From assembly GCA_046704745.1 (NCBI GenBank), contig JBJKRL010000133.1:1-64000 (forward strand): 64,000 nucleotides of DNA, in the 5' to 3' direction. A model generated the notes under the pieces. It saw only the letters and a program-made list of their open reading frames with translations, had not been told where the DNA came from and made no database searches. Position 1 is the stretch's first letter. Each line of letters opens with the position of its first letter. Position numbers and translations under genes: made by a program. Shown here one piece after another: positions 54,429 through 62,773 of the stretch. This stretch comes from CAWGGS01 sp046704745 (GTDB lineage Bacteria > Desulfobacterota > Desulfobulbia > Desulfobulbales > Desulfocapsaceae).

Positions 54429-54585
54429 AATCAAATTTTGATTGGTTCATCCGGATCACGCGTACTCATCTAAAACGTGGGACATGAAATCCATAGTTTA
54501 CGGATGAGTCGTTAGATCTTTTGGGTCGAGACTGTGTCTCCGACTCGCGACGAGGAAATTCAAAGAACAAAAAGAGGGTTGAGAC

Positions 54586-55695
54586 ATGGCATATATACTC
54601 GACACAACCTTAAGAGAAGGGGAGCAGACAGTCGGCATTTATTTTACCGTTGAACAGAAAAAAGAGATAATTGACGGACTTGCCAAAATCGGTGTATCGG
54701 AATTGGAAATCGGCATCGCCTCTCCATTATCTCGAGATCTTTATGATATTACGGCATATTGCCGCAAAAAACACCCTGCCCTTAAACTCTCACTCTGGTG
54801 CAGATGCAGAGCTGAAGACATTCAGTATGCAGCTGGTCTGGGCCCTGACTGCCTTTCCCTTTCCCTTCCAGCATCCGACCTGCACCTTTTAAAAAAGCTT
54901 GGAAAAACCAGGAAGTGGGCCGAGGCGACCCTTCAATCCGTAATTTTGCTGGCTCGTACCAAGGGTCTTAAAATATCTGTTGGTTTTGAGGATGCCACTC
55001 GTGCCGATCCCCATTTCCTTTTCCATCTGGCTTTGCTTGCCCAGCGCACTGGCGCCTCCCGCATCCGCGTAGCCGATACGGTGGGAATCTCAAGCCCCAC
55101 CCCAATCATCTCACTTACAAAAGAGCTGCGAAAACTGCTGGGCAACTGTGAAATCGGCGTCCACACGCACAACGATTTTGGGATGGCCACGGCCAATGCC
55201 GTTGCCGCGTTGGAATCAGGTGCCAATTGGGCAGATGTGACCGTACTCGGGCTTGGGGAACGTTCCGGTTGCGCCCGTCTGGAGGAAGTGGCGGGGTATC
55301 TGGGGATCATGGGATCCTGCACCCGGCTGCGAGTGGAGCATATCAAACCGCTTGCCGAATACGTTTCTCAGATAACGAACAAAATCATTGATGAATCCCG
55401 ACCTCTTATCGGTGAGAAAATCTTTGCCTGCGAAACTGGTATTCACCTGCATGGACTACAAATGGATCACACCACCTACGAACCTTTTCCGCCGGAACGT
55501 ATTGGTGCTTCAAGACAGATGATTTTTGGGGCAAAATGCGGTAAAAAAGCTCTGGGAAGAAGACTGGCTGAGCTTGGATATGTGATAGATGACGACCTTC
55601 TGGCTAAAAAAATACGTATTTTTCGCGATAACGCCTTTATTAAACACAATATTTTTGACGACGATGAGATATGTTCCATGCTCCTGTCATTGTAA
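54586..55695 (+). CDS. nifV: Homocitrate synthase (NifV-type)
   Basis: A 369-residue DRE-TIM barrel enzyme condensing acetyl-CoA and 2-oxoglutarate to homocitrate, the organic part of FeMo-co. DTTLREGEQTVGIYF at the N terminus is the metal-binding motif, VHTHNDFGMATANA holds the His ligands, and ETGIHLHGLQ the C-terminal block. Its position in the nif region and its sigma-54 promoter support NifV over 2-isopropylmalate synthase. AGAGGG precedes the ATG. Confidence 0.93.
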   Translation: MAYILDTTLREGEQTVGIYFTVEQKKEIIDGLAKIGVSELEIGIASPLSRDLYDITAYCRKKHPALKLSLWCRCRAEDIQYAAGLGPDCLSLSLPASDLHLLKKLGKTRKWAEATLQSVILLARTKGLKISVGFEDATRADPHFLFHLALLAQRTGASRIRVADTVGISSPTPIISLTKELRKLLGNCEIGVHTHNDFGMATANAVAALESGANWADVTVLGLGERSGCARLEEVAGYLGIMGSCTRLRVEHIKPLAEYVSQITNKIIDESRPLIGEKIFACETGIHLHGLQMDHTTYEPFPPERIGASRQMIFGAKCGKKALGRRLAELGYVIDDDLLAKKIRIFRDNAFIKHNIFDDDEICSMLLSL

Positions 55696-55764
55696 TACAA
55701 CGCATTACCACGCACCTGCCCCCGTTGCTCGCAAAAGCGAAACGTTGTAAACGTTTATTGTTAC

Positions 55765-57357
55765 TCAGTATTCTCCTTGTCTTGAAAGGTTGTATTTCCT
55801 TATGCGGTACCCCATCTGCCTGGGTGTCAATCCCAGATCTCTGGCTGCCCGGACCTGAACCCAACCATGGCGTTTTAAAGCCGCCTCAACTTCCGCTCGC
55901 TCTATATCGTAAAGCGATTGTCGGCCGGGTCTTTGCGCCTGATCATCTATGCGTGGTATTTTTTTTATCTCTTCGGACTGGTCTCCGGCGGATGTCAGGA
56001 TATCCGGCGTCAAATCGGCAAGCGTCAATCTTTCTCCTTCGGCAAGAATCACCATTCGTTCGACAAGATTCTGCATCTCACGTACGTTTCCCGGCCAGGG
56101 ATAGGAAACCAGAAAATCTAACAGCTCCGAAGTAAGCGTAAGCCTTTTCGAATTTCGTTCATTGCTGAGACCAAGGAAATGGTTGAAAAGGAGAGGTATA
56201 TCTTCCTTTCTGTCACGCAGAGGCGGCAAAATGATTGGCACCACGTTAAGTCTGTAGTAAAGATCGGCCCTGAATTGCCCTTTGGCGACCGCTTTTTCCA
56301 AACTGACATTGGTCGCTGCAATTATACGGACATCGACATCATATGTCTTGCTGCCCCCAATCCGTTCAAACTGTTTTTCCTGCAGGACCCGCAACATTTT
56401 GGCCTGTAGGGCAAGGGGCATTTCTCCTATTTCATCGAGAAATATCGTTCCCTGGTCGGCAAGTTCGAATCGACCCGCACGCGTGGCATAGGCACCAGTG
56501 AAGGCCCCGCGCTCATGACCGAAGAGTTCGCTTTCCAAAAGCGTCTCAGGAAGTGCTGCACAGTTGACTTTGACAAAGGATTTATCCCGCCTGCCACCGG
56601 TATCATGGATGGCACGCGCCACCAGCTCCTTTCCGGTTCCCGACTCACCCAGCAAAAGCGCCGTCACATTGCTGGAAGCAATTTTAGATATGATGCTGAA
56701 CACATCCTGCATAGGTTTGGAATGACCGATAATATAGTGACCGTCATGCAGGTTGTGCAGCTTTGCCTTTAGTGACCTGTTCTCTTCCAAAAGGACTTCT
56801 TGTTTTTTACGAATTGCCTTATGGAGCGTGAGAAACTGCGAAATCAGGGTTGCCAGAACGGAGAGGAACCGAATATCCTCTTCAAAGGAAACCTCCATAC
56901 CGAAGAGGCGGTCAACGGTCAGGACTCCAACAGGCTCCCCATTCATGTGCACAGGAACACCCAGAAAAGACATCTTGGTCTTATTGATGGACGAACGGGC
57001 ACCGGTACGATTAAGAAACAATGGCTCGCTATGGATATCCGGAACCACAAAAGGAGAACCGCTCTGGAAGATCTGACCGCATATCCCTTCGTTGGGCTTA
57101 TAAACCCCTCGCAGCTCTTCCGCCTCCGACAATCCACAGGAGGCCTTTATCGTCAAGCATCGGCTCTCTTCGTCAAGAAGCAGAAGGGTTGCCCGTTCCA
57201 TTCTTAAAGTATCATGCAACACCTTGAGAATATTACCCAAAGTTGTCTCCAAATGGACTGCCGTTCCAATAAGATCAATTATTCTTTTTAGAGCAAGAAG
57301 CTCCAGGCCTTCAGTCATCCGGCCTGTTTGCAAATCTTTTCTGTTATTATTTTCCAT
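55765..57357 (-). CDS. nifA: Nif-specific sigma-54 transcriptional activator NifA
   Basis: About 530 residues. A GAF domain (about 20-175, ending near VSFEEDIRFLSVLATLISQF), a sigma-54 AAA domain (Walker A GESGTGKELVARAI near residue 243, HERGAFTGAYATR near 290, Walker B FLDEIGEMP) and a Fis-type HTH at the C terminus (RHGWVQVRAARDLGLTPRQM). The ATG at 57357 with AGGAAAG upstream is preferred over a TTG. Divergent from nifH and convergent with nifV, with about 70 bases between them. Confidence 0.93.
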   Translation of the reverse strand: MENNNRKDLQTGRMTEGLELLALKRIIDLIGTAVHLETTLGNILKVLHDTLRMERATLLLLDEESRCLTIKASCGLSEAEELRGVYKPNEGICGQIFQSGSPFVVPDIHSEPLFLNRTGARSSINKTKMSFLGVPVHMNGEPVGVLTVDRLFGMEVSFEEDIRFLSVLATLISQFLTLHKAIRKKQEVLLEENRSLKAKLHNLHDGHYIIGHSKPMQDVFSIISKIASSNVTALLLGESGTGKELVARAIHDTGGRRDKSFVKVNCAALPETLLESELFGHERGAFTGAYATRAGRFELADQGTIFLDEIGEMPLALQAKMLRVLQEKQFERIGGSKTYDVDVRIIAATNVSLEKAVAKGQFRADLYYRLNVVPIILPPLRDRKEDIPLLFNHFLGLSNERNSKRLTLTSELLDFLVSYPWPGNVREMQNLVERMVILAEGERLTLADLTPDILTSAGDQSEEIKKIPRIDDQAQRPGRQSLYDIERAEVEAALKRHGWVQVRAARDLGLTPRQMGYRIRKYNLSRQGEY

Positions 57358-57556
57358 AACCAACTTTCCTGATCAACGATCGGCTCCTGTTACTTATGCT
57401 TCATCATCTATGATGCGCTACTTCCCCTCAAGGGGATATAAATACCTTCACGAAATTCATTCTTGAAAACAAGAATTGAATTTCCCAAGATACTCAATGG
57501 GGGAAAATGAAGACGTATTCCAGTATGAAAATTCGAGATTTTCCCCATCCTGTTTT

Positions 57557-57572
57557 TGCAAGGATTGATCCA
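57557..57572 (-). promoter_or_regulatory. Possible sigma-54 promoter of nifA
   Basis: On the minus strand the sequence reads TGGATCAATCCTTGCA, with the fixed GG and GC 12 bases apart and the TTGCA part intact, but CACG replaced. It lies 200 bases before the nifA start. A weak match that would let NifA activate itself. Confidence 0.35.
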
Positions 57573-57804
57573 CATAGCAAGTTTGATCATTACTTCTTGA
57601 ATTTACATATTTTTTTTAAAACAGGCACTCTCCCGTCTACGAGATATAACACATTTTTGTCACAAAAGAAAATGAGCCGGGAGACCAAATCACATTTTTG
57701 TATTCTTCGTTTCCAAACTCCATTGAACGTCTCTTCCATTTCCTCTTATATCCGGCAACCACCCTCATTCTAATAAATTTTGGCCGTACCCGTTCAAACC
57801 AATT

Positions 57805-57840
57805 TGTTGGAGGCAACACCATTTTGTCTTCAAAACGACA
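57805..57840. promoter_or_regulatory. NifA upstream activator site before nifH
   Basis: TGTCTTCAAAACGACA (57825-57840) is an exact TGT-N10-ACA site, 101 bases before the -24 element of nifH, within the normal range. Just before it TGTTG-GAGG-CAACA (57805-57818) is a second perfect inverted repeat of unknown use. Both could be shared with the divergent nifA gene. Confidence 0.75.
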
Positions 57841-57940
57841 AAAAAGAAGGAGCTGCTCAGCCTTTTGTATTACTTGCATATATGTATTTTTACATTTCAA
57901 CATACCTTATTTACTGTTTTTTAATTTACACCTGATCAAA

Positions 57941-57956
57941 TGGCACGTCCTTTGCT
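57941..57956 (+). promoter_or_regulatory. Sigma-54 promoter of the nifH operon
   Basis: TGGCACGTCCTTTGCT matches the TGGCACGN4TTGCW consensus at every fixed position, with GG and GC 12 bases apart. It leaves a leader of about 100 bases before the nifH start. Confidence 0.9.
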
Positions 57957-58061
57957 CCATAAGGCCGTAACTGACGCAAAAAAGACAAACCGGTACAGAT
58001 TACTCTCTCCAATAACGAGAGATTCCATACTCGTACAGGTGATACAACAAGGAGAATCATA

Positions 58062-58889
58062 ATGAGGAAAGTAGCTATTTACGGGAAAGGCGGAATTGGA
58101 AAGTCGACAACTACCCAGAACACTGTTGCAGGTCTTGCCCAGATGGGCAGGAAAGTTATGGTCGTAGGCTGCGACCCAAAGGCGGATTCAACCAGGTTGC
58201 TGCTTGGCGGTCTGGCCCAGCGATCGGTACTGGATACCCTGCGGGAAGAAGGTGAAGATGTGGACCTCGAGGATATCAGAAAGATGGGATACGGAGACAC
58301 CTGGTGCGTTGAATCCGGCGGCCCGGAACCTGGAGTCGGTTGTGCCGGCCGCGGCATCATCACCTCCATTAATATGCTTGAATCACTCGGCGCCTACGAG
58401 GAGAAAGAAGGACTTGACTATGCTTTCTACGATGTTTTGGGCGACGTGGTGTGCGGCGGATTCGCTATGCCCATCAGGGACGGGAAGGCCGAGGAAATCT
58501 ATATCGTCTGTTCAGGCGAGATGATGGCCATGTACGCCGCCAATAACATCTGCAAGGGAATTATGAAATACGCCCAATCAGGCAGCGTCCGGCTTGGCGG
58601 TTTGATCTGCAACTCCCGCGCCGTGGATAACGAGAAAGAGATGATAGAAGAGTTGGCAAAAAAACTCGGTACCCAGATGATCTATTTCGTCCCCCGTGAC
58701 AACGATGTTCAACGAGCCGAGATCAACAGAAAAACAGTTATCGAATGGAACCCGGAGGTACCGCAGGCTGATGCCTACAGAGGACTTGCCAAGGCCATCG
58801 ACGAAAACAAAACGTTCGTGATCCCCAAGCCTTTGTCCATCGAAGAACTTGAACAGCTTCTCCTGGACTTTGGTCTGATGAGTAATTGA
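58062..58889 (+). CDS. nifH: Nitrogenase iron protein NifH
   Basis: A 275-residue dinitrogenase reductase that passes electrons to NifDK with ATP. The P-loop YGKGGIGKSTTTQN is near residue 10, the cluster cysteines are in GVGCAGRG and LGDVVCGG, and the Arg after the first Cys is the residue ADP-ribosylated in other systems (no draT is visible). The sequence has a cluster-III, anaerobe-type look. AAGGAG precedes the ATG. First gene of nifHI1I2DK. Confidence 0.98.
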   Translation: MRKVAIYGKGGIGKSTTTQNTVAGLAQMGRKVMVVGCDPKADSTRLLLGGLAQRSVLDTLREEGEDVDLEDIRKMGYGDTWCVESGGPEPGVGCAGRGIITSINMLESLGAYEEKEGLDYAFYDVLGDVVCGGFAMPIRDGKAEEIYIVCSGEMMAMYAANNICKGIMKYAQSGSVRLGGLICNSRAVDNEKEMIEELAKKLGTQMIYFVPRDNDVQRAEINRKTVIEWNPEVPQADAYRGLAKAIDENKTFVIPKPLSIEELEQLLLDFGLMSN

Positions 58890-58923
58890 TAACCGACTGA
58901 TATTAGATAAGGAGTAATAAACC

Positions 58924-59274
58924 ATGATGATTATGATCAGAGCGATAATCAGACCTGAAAAGGCAGATGATGTCCTGGCAGCCCTGATGGATGCAGGATT
59001 TCCGGCGGTGACCAAATATTCCGTAGCCGGGCGAGGCAAGCAGCGGGGCATCAAGATCGGCGCCATAACCTATGATGAACTTCCCAAGACCATGCTATTA
59101 AGCGTCGTCAAGGAAAGCGACAAAGACTTCGTAGTCGAAACGATCGTTGCTGCAGCCAGGACTGGCACGAAAGGAGCGTTCGGAGACGGCAAAATATTCG
59201 TCAGCGCGGTTGAGGATGTTTTCACCATCAGCTCAGGTGTTAAAGAATCAGAGCCTGAAGGAGTGACGGCATGA
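58924..59274 (+). CDS. nifI1: PII-like nitrogen regulator NifI1
   Basis: A 116-residue GlnB-family protein with the NifI1 T-loop region (GRGKQRGIKIGAITYDELPK). NifI1 and NifI2 form a complex that inhibits nitrogenase directly when ammonium is present and 2-oxoglutarate is low. Start and stop overlap with nifI2 (ATGA). Position between nifH and nifD is the standard one in archaea and anaerobic bacteria. Confidence 0.95.
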   Translation: MMIMIRAIIRPEKADDVLAALMDAGFPAVTKYSVAGRGKQRGIKIGAITYDELPKTMLLSVVKESDKDFVVETIVAAARTGTKGAFGDGKIFVSAVEDVFTISSGVKESEPEGVTA

Positions 59275-59645
59275 AAGAGGTGATTGCGGTTGTTCGATTG
59301 AACATGATGAACAAGACAAAGAAAGCCCTGACCGAAGTCGGTGTCGATGCCTTTTTCGCCCATGAGGCACAGGGGCGGGGAAAAGGATTTGCCAACCCGC
59401 AGGTCCTGGCCGGGGCAAAGGAAGGGTATGAAGAAGCTGCGGCACTTCTTGGGGAAAAGGGAGCCCTTTATCCGAAGAGGATGCTGACGGTTGTCATCAA
59501 GGACGATATGGTCCACGATGTGGTTCAGACTCTCATCGAGACCAATCAGACCGGCAAACCCGGAGACGGTAAGATTTTTGTGTTGCCGATGGGAGATTCA
59601 ATTCGCGTCCGTACGGGCGAAAAAGGCGAAAAATCCATCGTATAA
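59271..59645 (+). CDS. nifI2: PII-like nitrogen regulator NifI2
   Basis: A 124-residue GlnB-family partner of NifI1. The T-loop is long and distinct (AQGRGKGFANPQVLAGAKEG), and the C-terminal KPGDGKIFVLPMGDS block is the PII signature. It senses 2-oxoglutarate and ATP and with NifI1 blocks NifDK-NifH interaction. A 21-base gap to nifD contains its ribosome site. Confidence 0.95.
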   Translation: MKEVIAVVRLNMMNKTKKALTEVGVDAFFAHEAQGRGKGFANPQVLAGAKEGYEEAAALLGEKGALYPKRMLTVVIKDDMVHDVVQTLIETNQTGKPGDGKIFVLPMGDSIRVRTGEKGEKSIV

Positions 59646-59666
59646 ACGTCCCGAGGAGAGACTATT

Positions 59667-61307
59667 ATGGTAAAAACAAAAAGAAAAATGGTGCAGTGGG
59701 ACCCTACCGATATCAAGGCGGAGCTGTTAACCAAATACCCGCCCAAGGTCGCACGTAAACGCGCCAAGCAGATAATGATCAACGAGGCCCAGGAGAATAC
59801 CACTCCTGAAATAATGGCCAATGTAAGAACCATCCCTGGCATCATCACCATGCGCGGTTGTACCTACGCCGGATGCAAGGGTGTTATCATGGGCCCCACC
59901 AGCGATATCGTCAATCTGGTTCACGGCCCCATCGGCTGCAGCTTTTACGCCTGGCTGACCCGCCGGAACCAGACCTCCGCCAGTGGAGAAAAGAATGAAA
60001 ACTTCATGACCTATGCATTGTCAACCGACATGCAGGATCAAGATATCATCTTCGGCGGAGAAAAAAAACTTGAGGCGGCAATCCAGGAGGCCTACAACCT
60101 CTTCCACCCGAAAGCAATCGCAGTTTTTGCTACCTGCCCGGTGGGACTTATTGGGGACGATATCCACGCCGTGGCCAAAAAGATGAAAAATAAATTCGGT
60201 GACTGCAACGTCTTCGCCTTCAGTTGCGAAGGATACAAGGGTGTTTCTCAATCGGCTGGACATCACATAGCCAACAATCAGGTTTTTCGTCATATCGTAG
60301 GGCTGAGTCCGATCGAGAAAGAGGAAAAATATAAGATAAACCTGCTTGGTGAATACAACATCGGCGGAGACGGCTTTGAGATAGACAGGATCCTTAAGAA
60401 ATGCGGCATCGCCAATATCGCAACTTTTTCGGGAAACTCCACCTACGACCAGTTCGCCTCGGCCAACCAGGCAGATCTCAGTTGCGTTATGTGCCATAGA
60501 TCCATCAATTACGTAGCCGACATGCTGGAGGTCAAATACGGCATCCCGTGGATCAAGGTGAATTTTATCGGTTCGGAATCCACTGCGAAATCATTGAGAA
60601 AGATCGCGCAGTACTTCGGCGAAAAAGAGCTGATCGATCGCGTCGAAGAGGTCATAGCCGAAGAGATGCCGGCTGTTGAGACCGCTAGACACGATGTCCT
60701 GCCCCGAACCCAGGGCAAAACAGCCATGCTTTTCGTCGGTGGCTCCCGCGCCCATCATTACCAGGAGCTTTTTAAAGAAATGGGTATGAAAACCACCTCG
60801 GCAGGCTATGAATTCGCTCACCGCGACGATTATGAAGGACGGCATGTAATCCCGACGCTCAAGGTCGATGCCGACAGTCGTAATATCGAAGAGATCGAAG
60901 TCGAGGCGGACGACAAACTCTTTCGGCCGCGCAAAAGCCCGGAGGAAAGAGCGGCTCTGGAAAATGCTGGACTGCAATTTAAAGAATATCAAGGGCTCAA
61001 CCCCGATATGGATCAGGGAACACTGGTCATCGACGATCTGAACCAGTATGAGGCCGAGAAACTCATTCAGATCATGAAACCGGATATCTTCTGTGCCGGC
61101 ATCAAAGAAAAATTTTCGGTGCAAAAACTCGGTATCCCGATGAAACAGCTGCATAGCTATGACTCCGGCGGGCCTTATGCCGGATTTAAAGGGGCAGTAA
61201 ATTTCTACCATGAAATCGACCGACTGATTAACAGCAAGGTCTGGAGCTATATAAAGGCCCCGTGGCAGGAAAACCCAGAACTTTCGGCTACATACGTCTG
61301 GGAATAA
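59667..61307 (+). CDS. nifD: Nitrogenase molybdenum-iron protein alpha chain NifD
   Basis: A 546-residue alpha subunit. P-cluster cysteines are in MRGCTYAGCKG, HGPIGCSFYAW and ATCPVGLIGDD. FeMo-co ligands are a Cys in CVMCHRSINY and His in LHSYDSGGPYAGF; the GVSQSAGHHIANN segment holds the catalytic Gln and His. An extra segment of about 55 residues before DDLNQYEAE (HVIPTLKVDADSR and after) is typical of cluster III. All features point to the Mo enzyme rather than Anf/Vnf. Confidence 0.98.
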   Translation: MVKTKRKMVQWDPTDIKAELLTKYPPKVARKRAKQIMINEAQENTTPEIMANVRTIPGIITMRGCTYAGCKGVIMGPTSDIVNLVHGPIGCSFYAWLTRRNQTSASGEKNENFMTYALSTDMQDQDIIFGGEKKLEAAIQEAYNLFHPKAIAVFATCPVGLIGDDIHAVAKKMKNKFGDCNVFAFSCEGYKGVSQSAGHHIANNQVFRHIVGLSPIEKEEKYKINLLGEYNIGGDGFEIDRILKKCGIANIATFSGNSTYDQFASANQADLSCVMCHRSINYVADMLEVKYGIPWIKVNFIGSESTAKSLRKIAQYFGEKELIDRVEEVIAEEMPAVETARHDVLPRTQGKTAMLFVGGSRAHHYQELFKEMGMKTTSAGYEFAHRDDYEGRHVIPTLKVDADSRNIEEIEVEADDKLFRPRKSPEERAALENAGLQFKEYQGLNPDMDQGTLVIDDLNQYEAEKLIQIMKPDIFCAGIKEKFSVQKLGIPMKQLHSYDSGGPYAGFKGAVNFYHEIDRLINSKVWSYIKAPWQENPELSATYVWE

Positions 61308-61325
61308 CTCTTCAGGAACACGACA

Positions 61326-62699
61326 ATGCTACTACGACATACCCCAAAAGAAATAACAGAACGCAAGGCCCTGGTGATCAACCCAGCCAAGACCTGTCAG
61401 CCCATAGGGGCCATGTACGCCTCCTTAGGCATCAACGGTTGTCTGCCGCATAGTCACGGCTCGCAGGGGTGCTGCGCCTACCACAGGAGCACTCTGACTC
61501 GTCACTATAAAGAGCCGATATCGGCGGCAACCAGTTCCTTTACCGAAGGCGCTTCGGTCTTCGGCGGGCAAGCGAATCTTGTCCAGGCCATCGATAATAT
61601 TTTCACCGTCTATGAACCTGATATCATCGCCGTTCATACAACCTGCCTTTCCGAGACCATTGGCGACGACCTGAAACAGATCGCCCTTAAAGCGGAAAAG
61701 GAGGGCAAGATCCCAAAAGGCAAATATGTTATCGGAGCCTCGACTCCAAGCTATGTCGGCTCTCATATCACCGGTTTTTCCAATATGGTCAAATCGATGG
61801 CTGAGATGGCCGAGCCCAGCGGCAAGAAAAGCGGCAAGGTTAATGTCATTCCCGGTTGGGTGGAGCCCTGTGATATGCGGGAGATCAAACGGCTGTCTGA
61901 GTTGATTGGTGTTAATTACACTCTCTTTCCGGATACCTCCGGTGTGCTGGACACCCCTCTCTCCGGCGAGTATACGATGTTCCCCAAAGGTGGGACAACG
62001 GTTAAAGAACTCAAAGGTTGCGGAGATGCCATAGGCACTCTGGCCCTTGGTGAATGGTGCTCGGCGGATGCAGCCCGCATGTTGGACGCCAAGTACAAGG
62101 TGCCCTGCTCAGTGATGGATATGCCCTTTGGCTTGAAGGCCACGGATCGTTTCATCGATGCCTTGCGGATCGTTGCCGGAACGACAGTCCCGGACGAGGT
62201 AACATATGAACGCGGTCAACTTGTCGATATGATTTCAGATATGCATCAATATTTTTATCATAAGAAAGTTGCTCTGGTCGGAGACCCCGATCAGCTGATC
62301 TCCATGGTTGAGTTCCTGGTCGGAATAGATATGCACCCGATCCATGTGGTAACAGGAACACCCGGGAAAAAATTCGAAAAGAGAATCAAAGAGCTGACCA
62401 AGGACCTTCCCTTTGAAGTGAATGTGAAAAGCAAGGGGGACATGTTTCTGCTTCATCAATGGATTAAAAACGAGCCGGTGGATCTGCTGATCGGCAACAC
62501 ATATTGCAAATACATTGCCAGAGATGAGGACATCCCCTTGGTTCGTTGGGGCTTCCCAATCCTCGACCGCCAGGGACACCAATATTTTCCAACGGTTGGT
62601 TATAAAGGAGGCCTCCGTCTTCTTGAGAAAATACTGGAAGCTCTGCTTGACCGAAAAGACAGGGACGATCCCGAACAGTCATTCGAGCTGGTTATGTAA
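61326..62699 (+). CDS. nifK: Nitrogenase molybdenum-iron protein beta chain NifK
   Basis: A 457-residue beta subunit, short because it lacks the N-terminal extension of aerobic forms, as usual in cluster III. Cysteine motifs: KTCQPIGAMYAS, HGSQGCCAYHRS and HTTCLSETIGDD. PSYVGSHITGF follows. It completes the nifHI1I2DK core; an 18-base gap separates it from nifD. A terminator-like hairpin follows directly. Confidence 0.98.
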   Translation: MLLRHTPKEITERKALVINPAKTCQPIGAMYASLGINGCLPHSHGSQGCCAYHRSTLTRHYKEPISAATSSFTEGASVFGGQANLVQAIDNIFTVYEPDIIAVHTTCLSETIGDDLKQIALKAEKEGKIPKGKYVIGASTPSYVGSHITGFSNMVKSMAEMAEPSGKKSGKVNVIPGWVEPCDMREIKRLSELIGVNYTLFPDTSGVLDTPLSGEYTMFPKGGTTVKELKGCGDAIGTLALGEWCSADAARMLDAKYKVPCSVMDMPFGLKATDRFIDALRIVAGTTVPDEVTYERGQLVDMISDMHQYFYHKKVALVGDPDQLISMVEFLVGIDMHPIHVVTGTPGKKFEKRIKELTKDLPFEVNVKSKGDMFLLHQWIKNEPVDLLIGNTYCKYIARDEDIPLVRWGFPILDRQGHQYFPTVGYKGGLRLLEKILEALLDRKDRDDPEQSFELVM

Positions 62700-62704
62700 C
62701 ACAT

Positions 62705-62748
62705 CCCCGACGCGGTCCCATGTGTGTCGATACCACGTCGGGGTTTTT
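62705..62748 (+). terminator. Terminator-like hairpin after nifK
   Basis: CCCCGACG (62705-62712) pairs with CGTCGGGG (62736-62743), extended by GGT/ACC inside, followed by TTTTT. The shape is an intrinsic terminator. Since the next nif gene starts 26 bases later with no clear sigma-54 site between, it may be leaky or act as a stabiliser that keeps nifHDK transcripts high. Confidence 0.8.
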
Positions 62749-62773
62749 CTTGCTTAGCCAAGGAACTGTGAAG

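Noticed and set aside
58062..62699. Alternative (Fe-only or V) nitrogenase
   Set aside because: No anfG/vnfG gene lies between D and K, and the NifD cofactor residues are those of the Mo enzyme.
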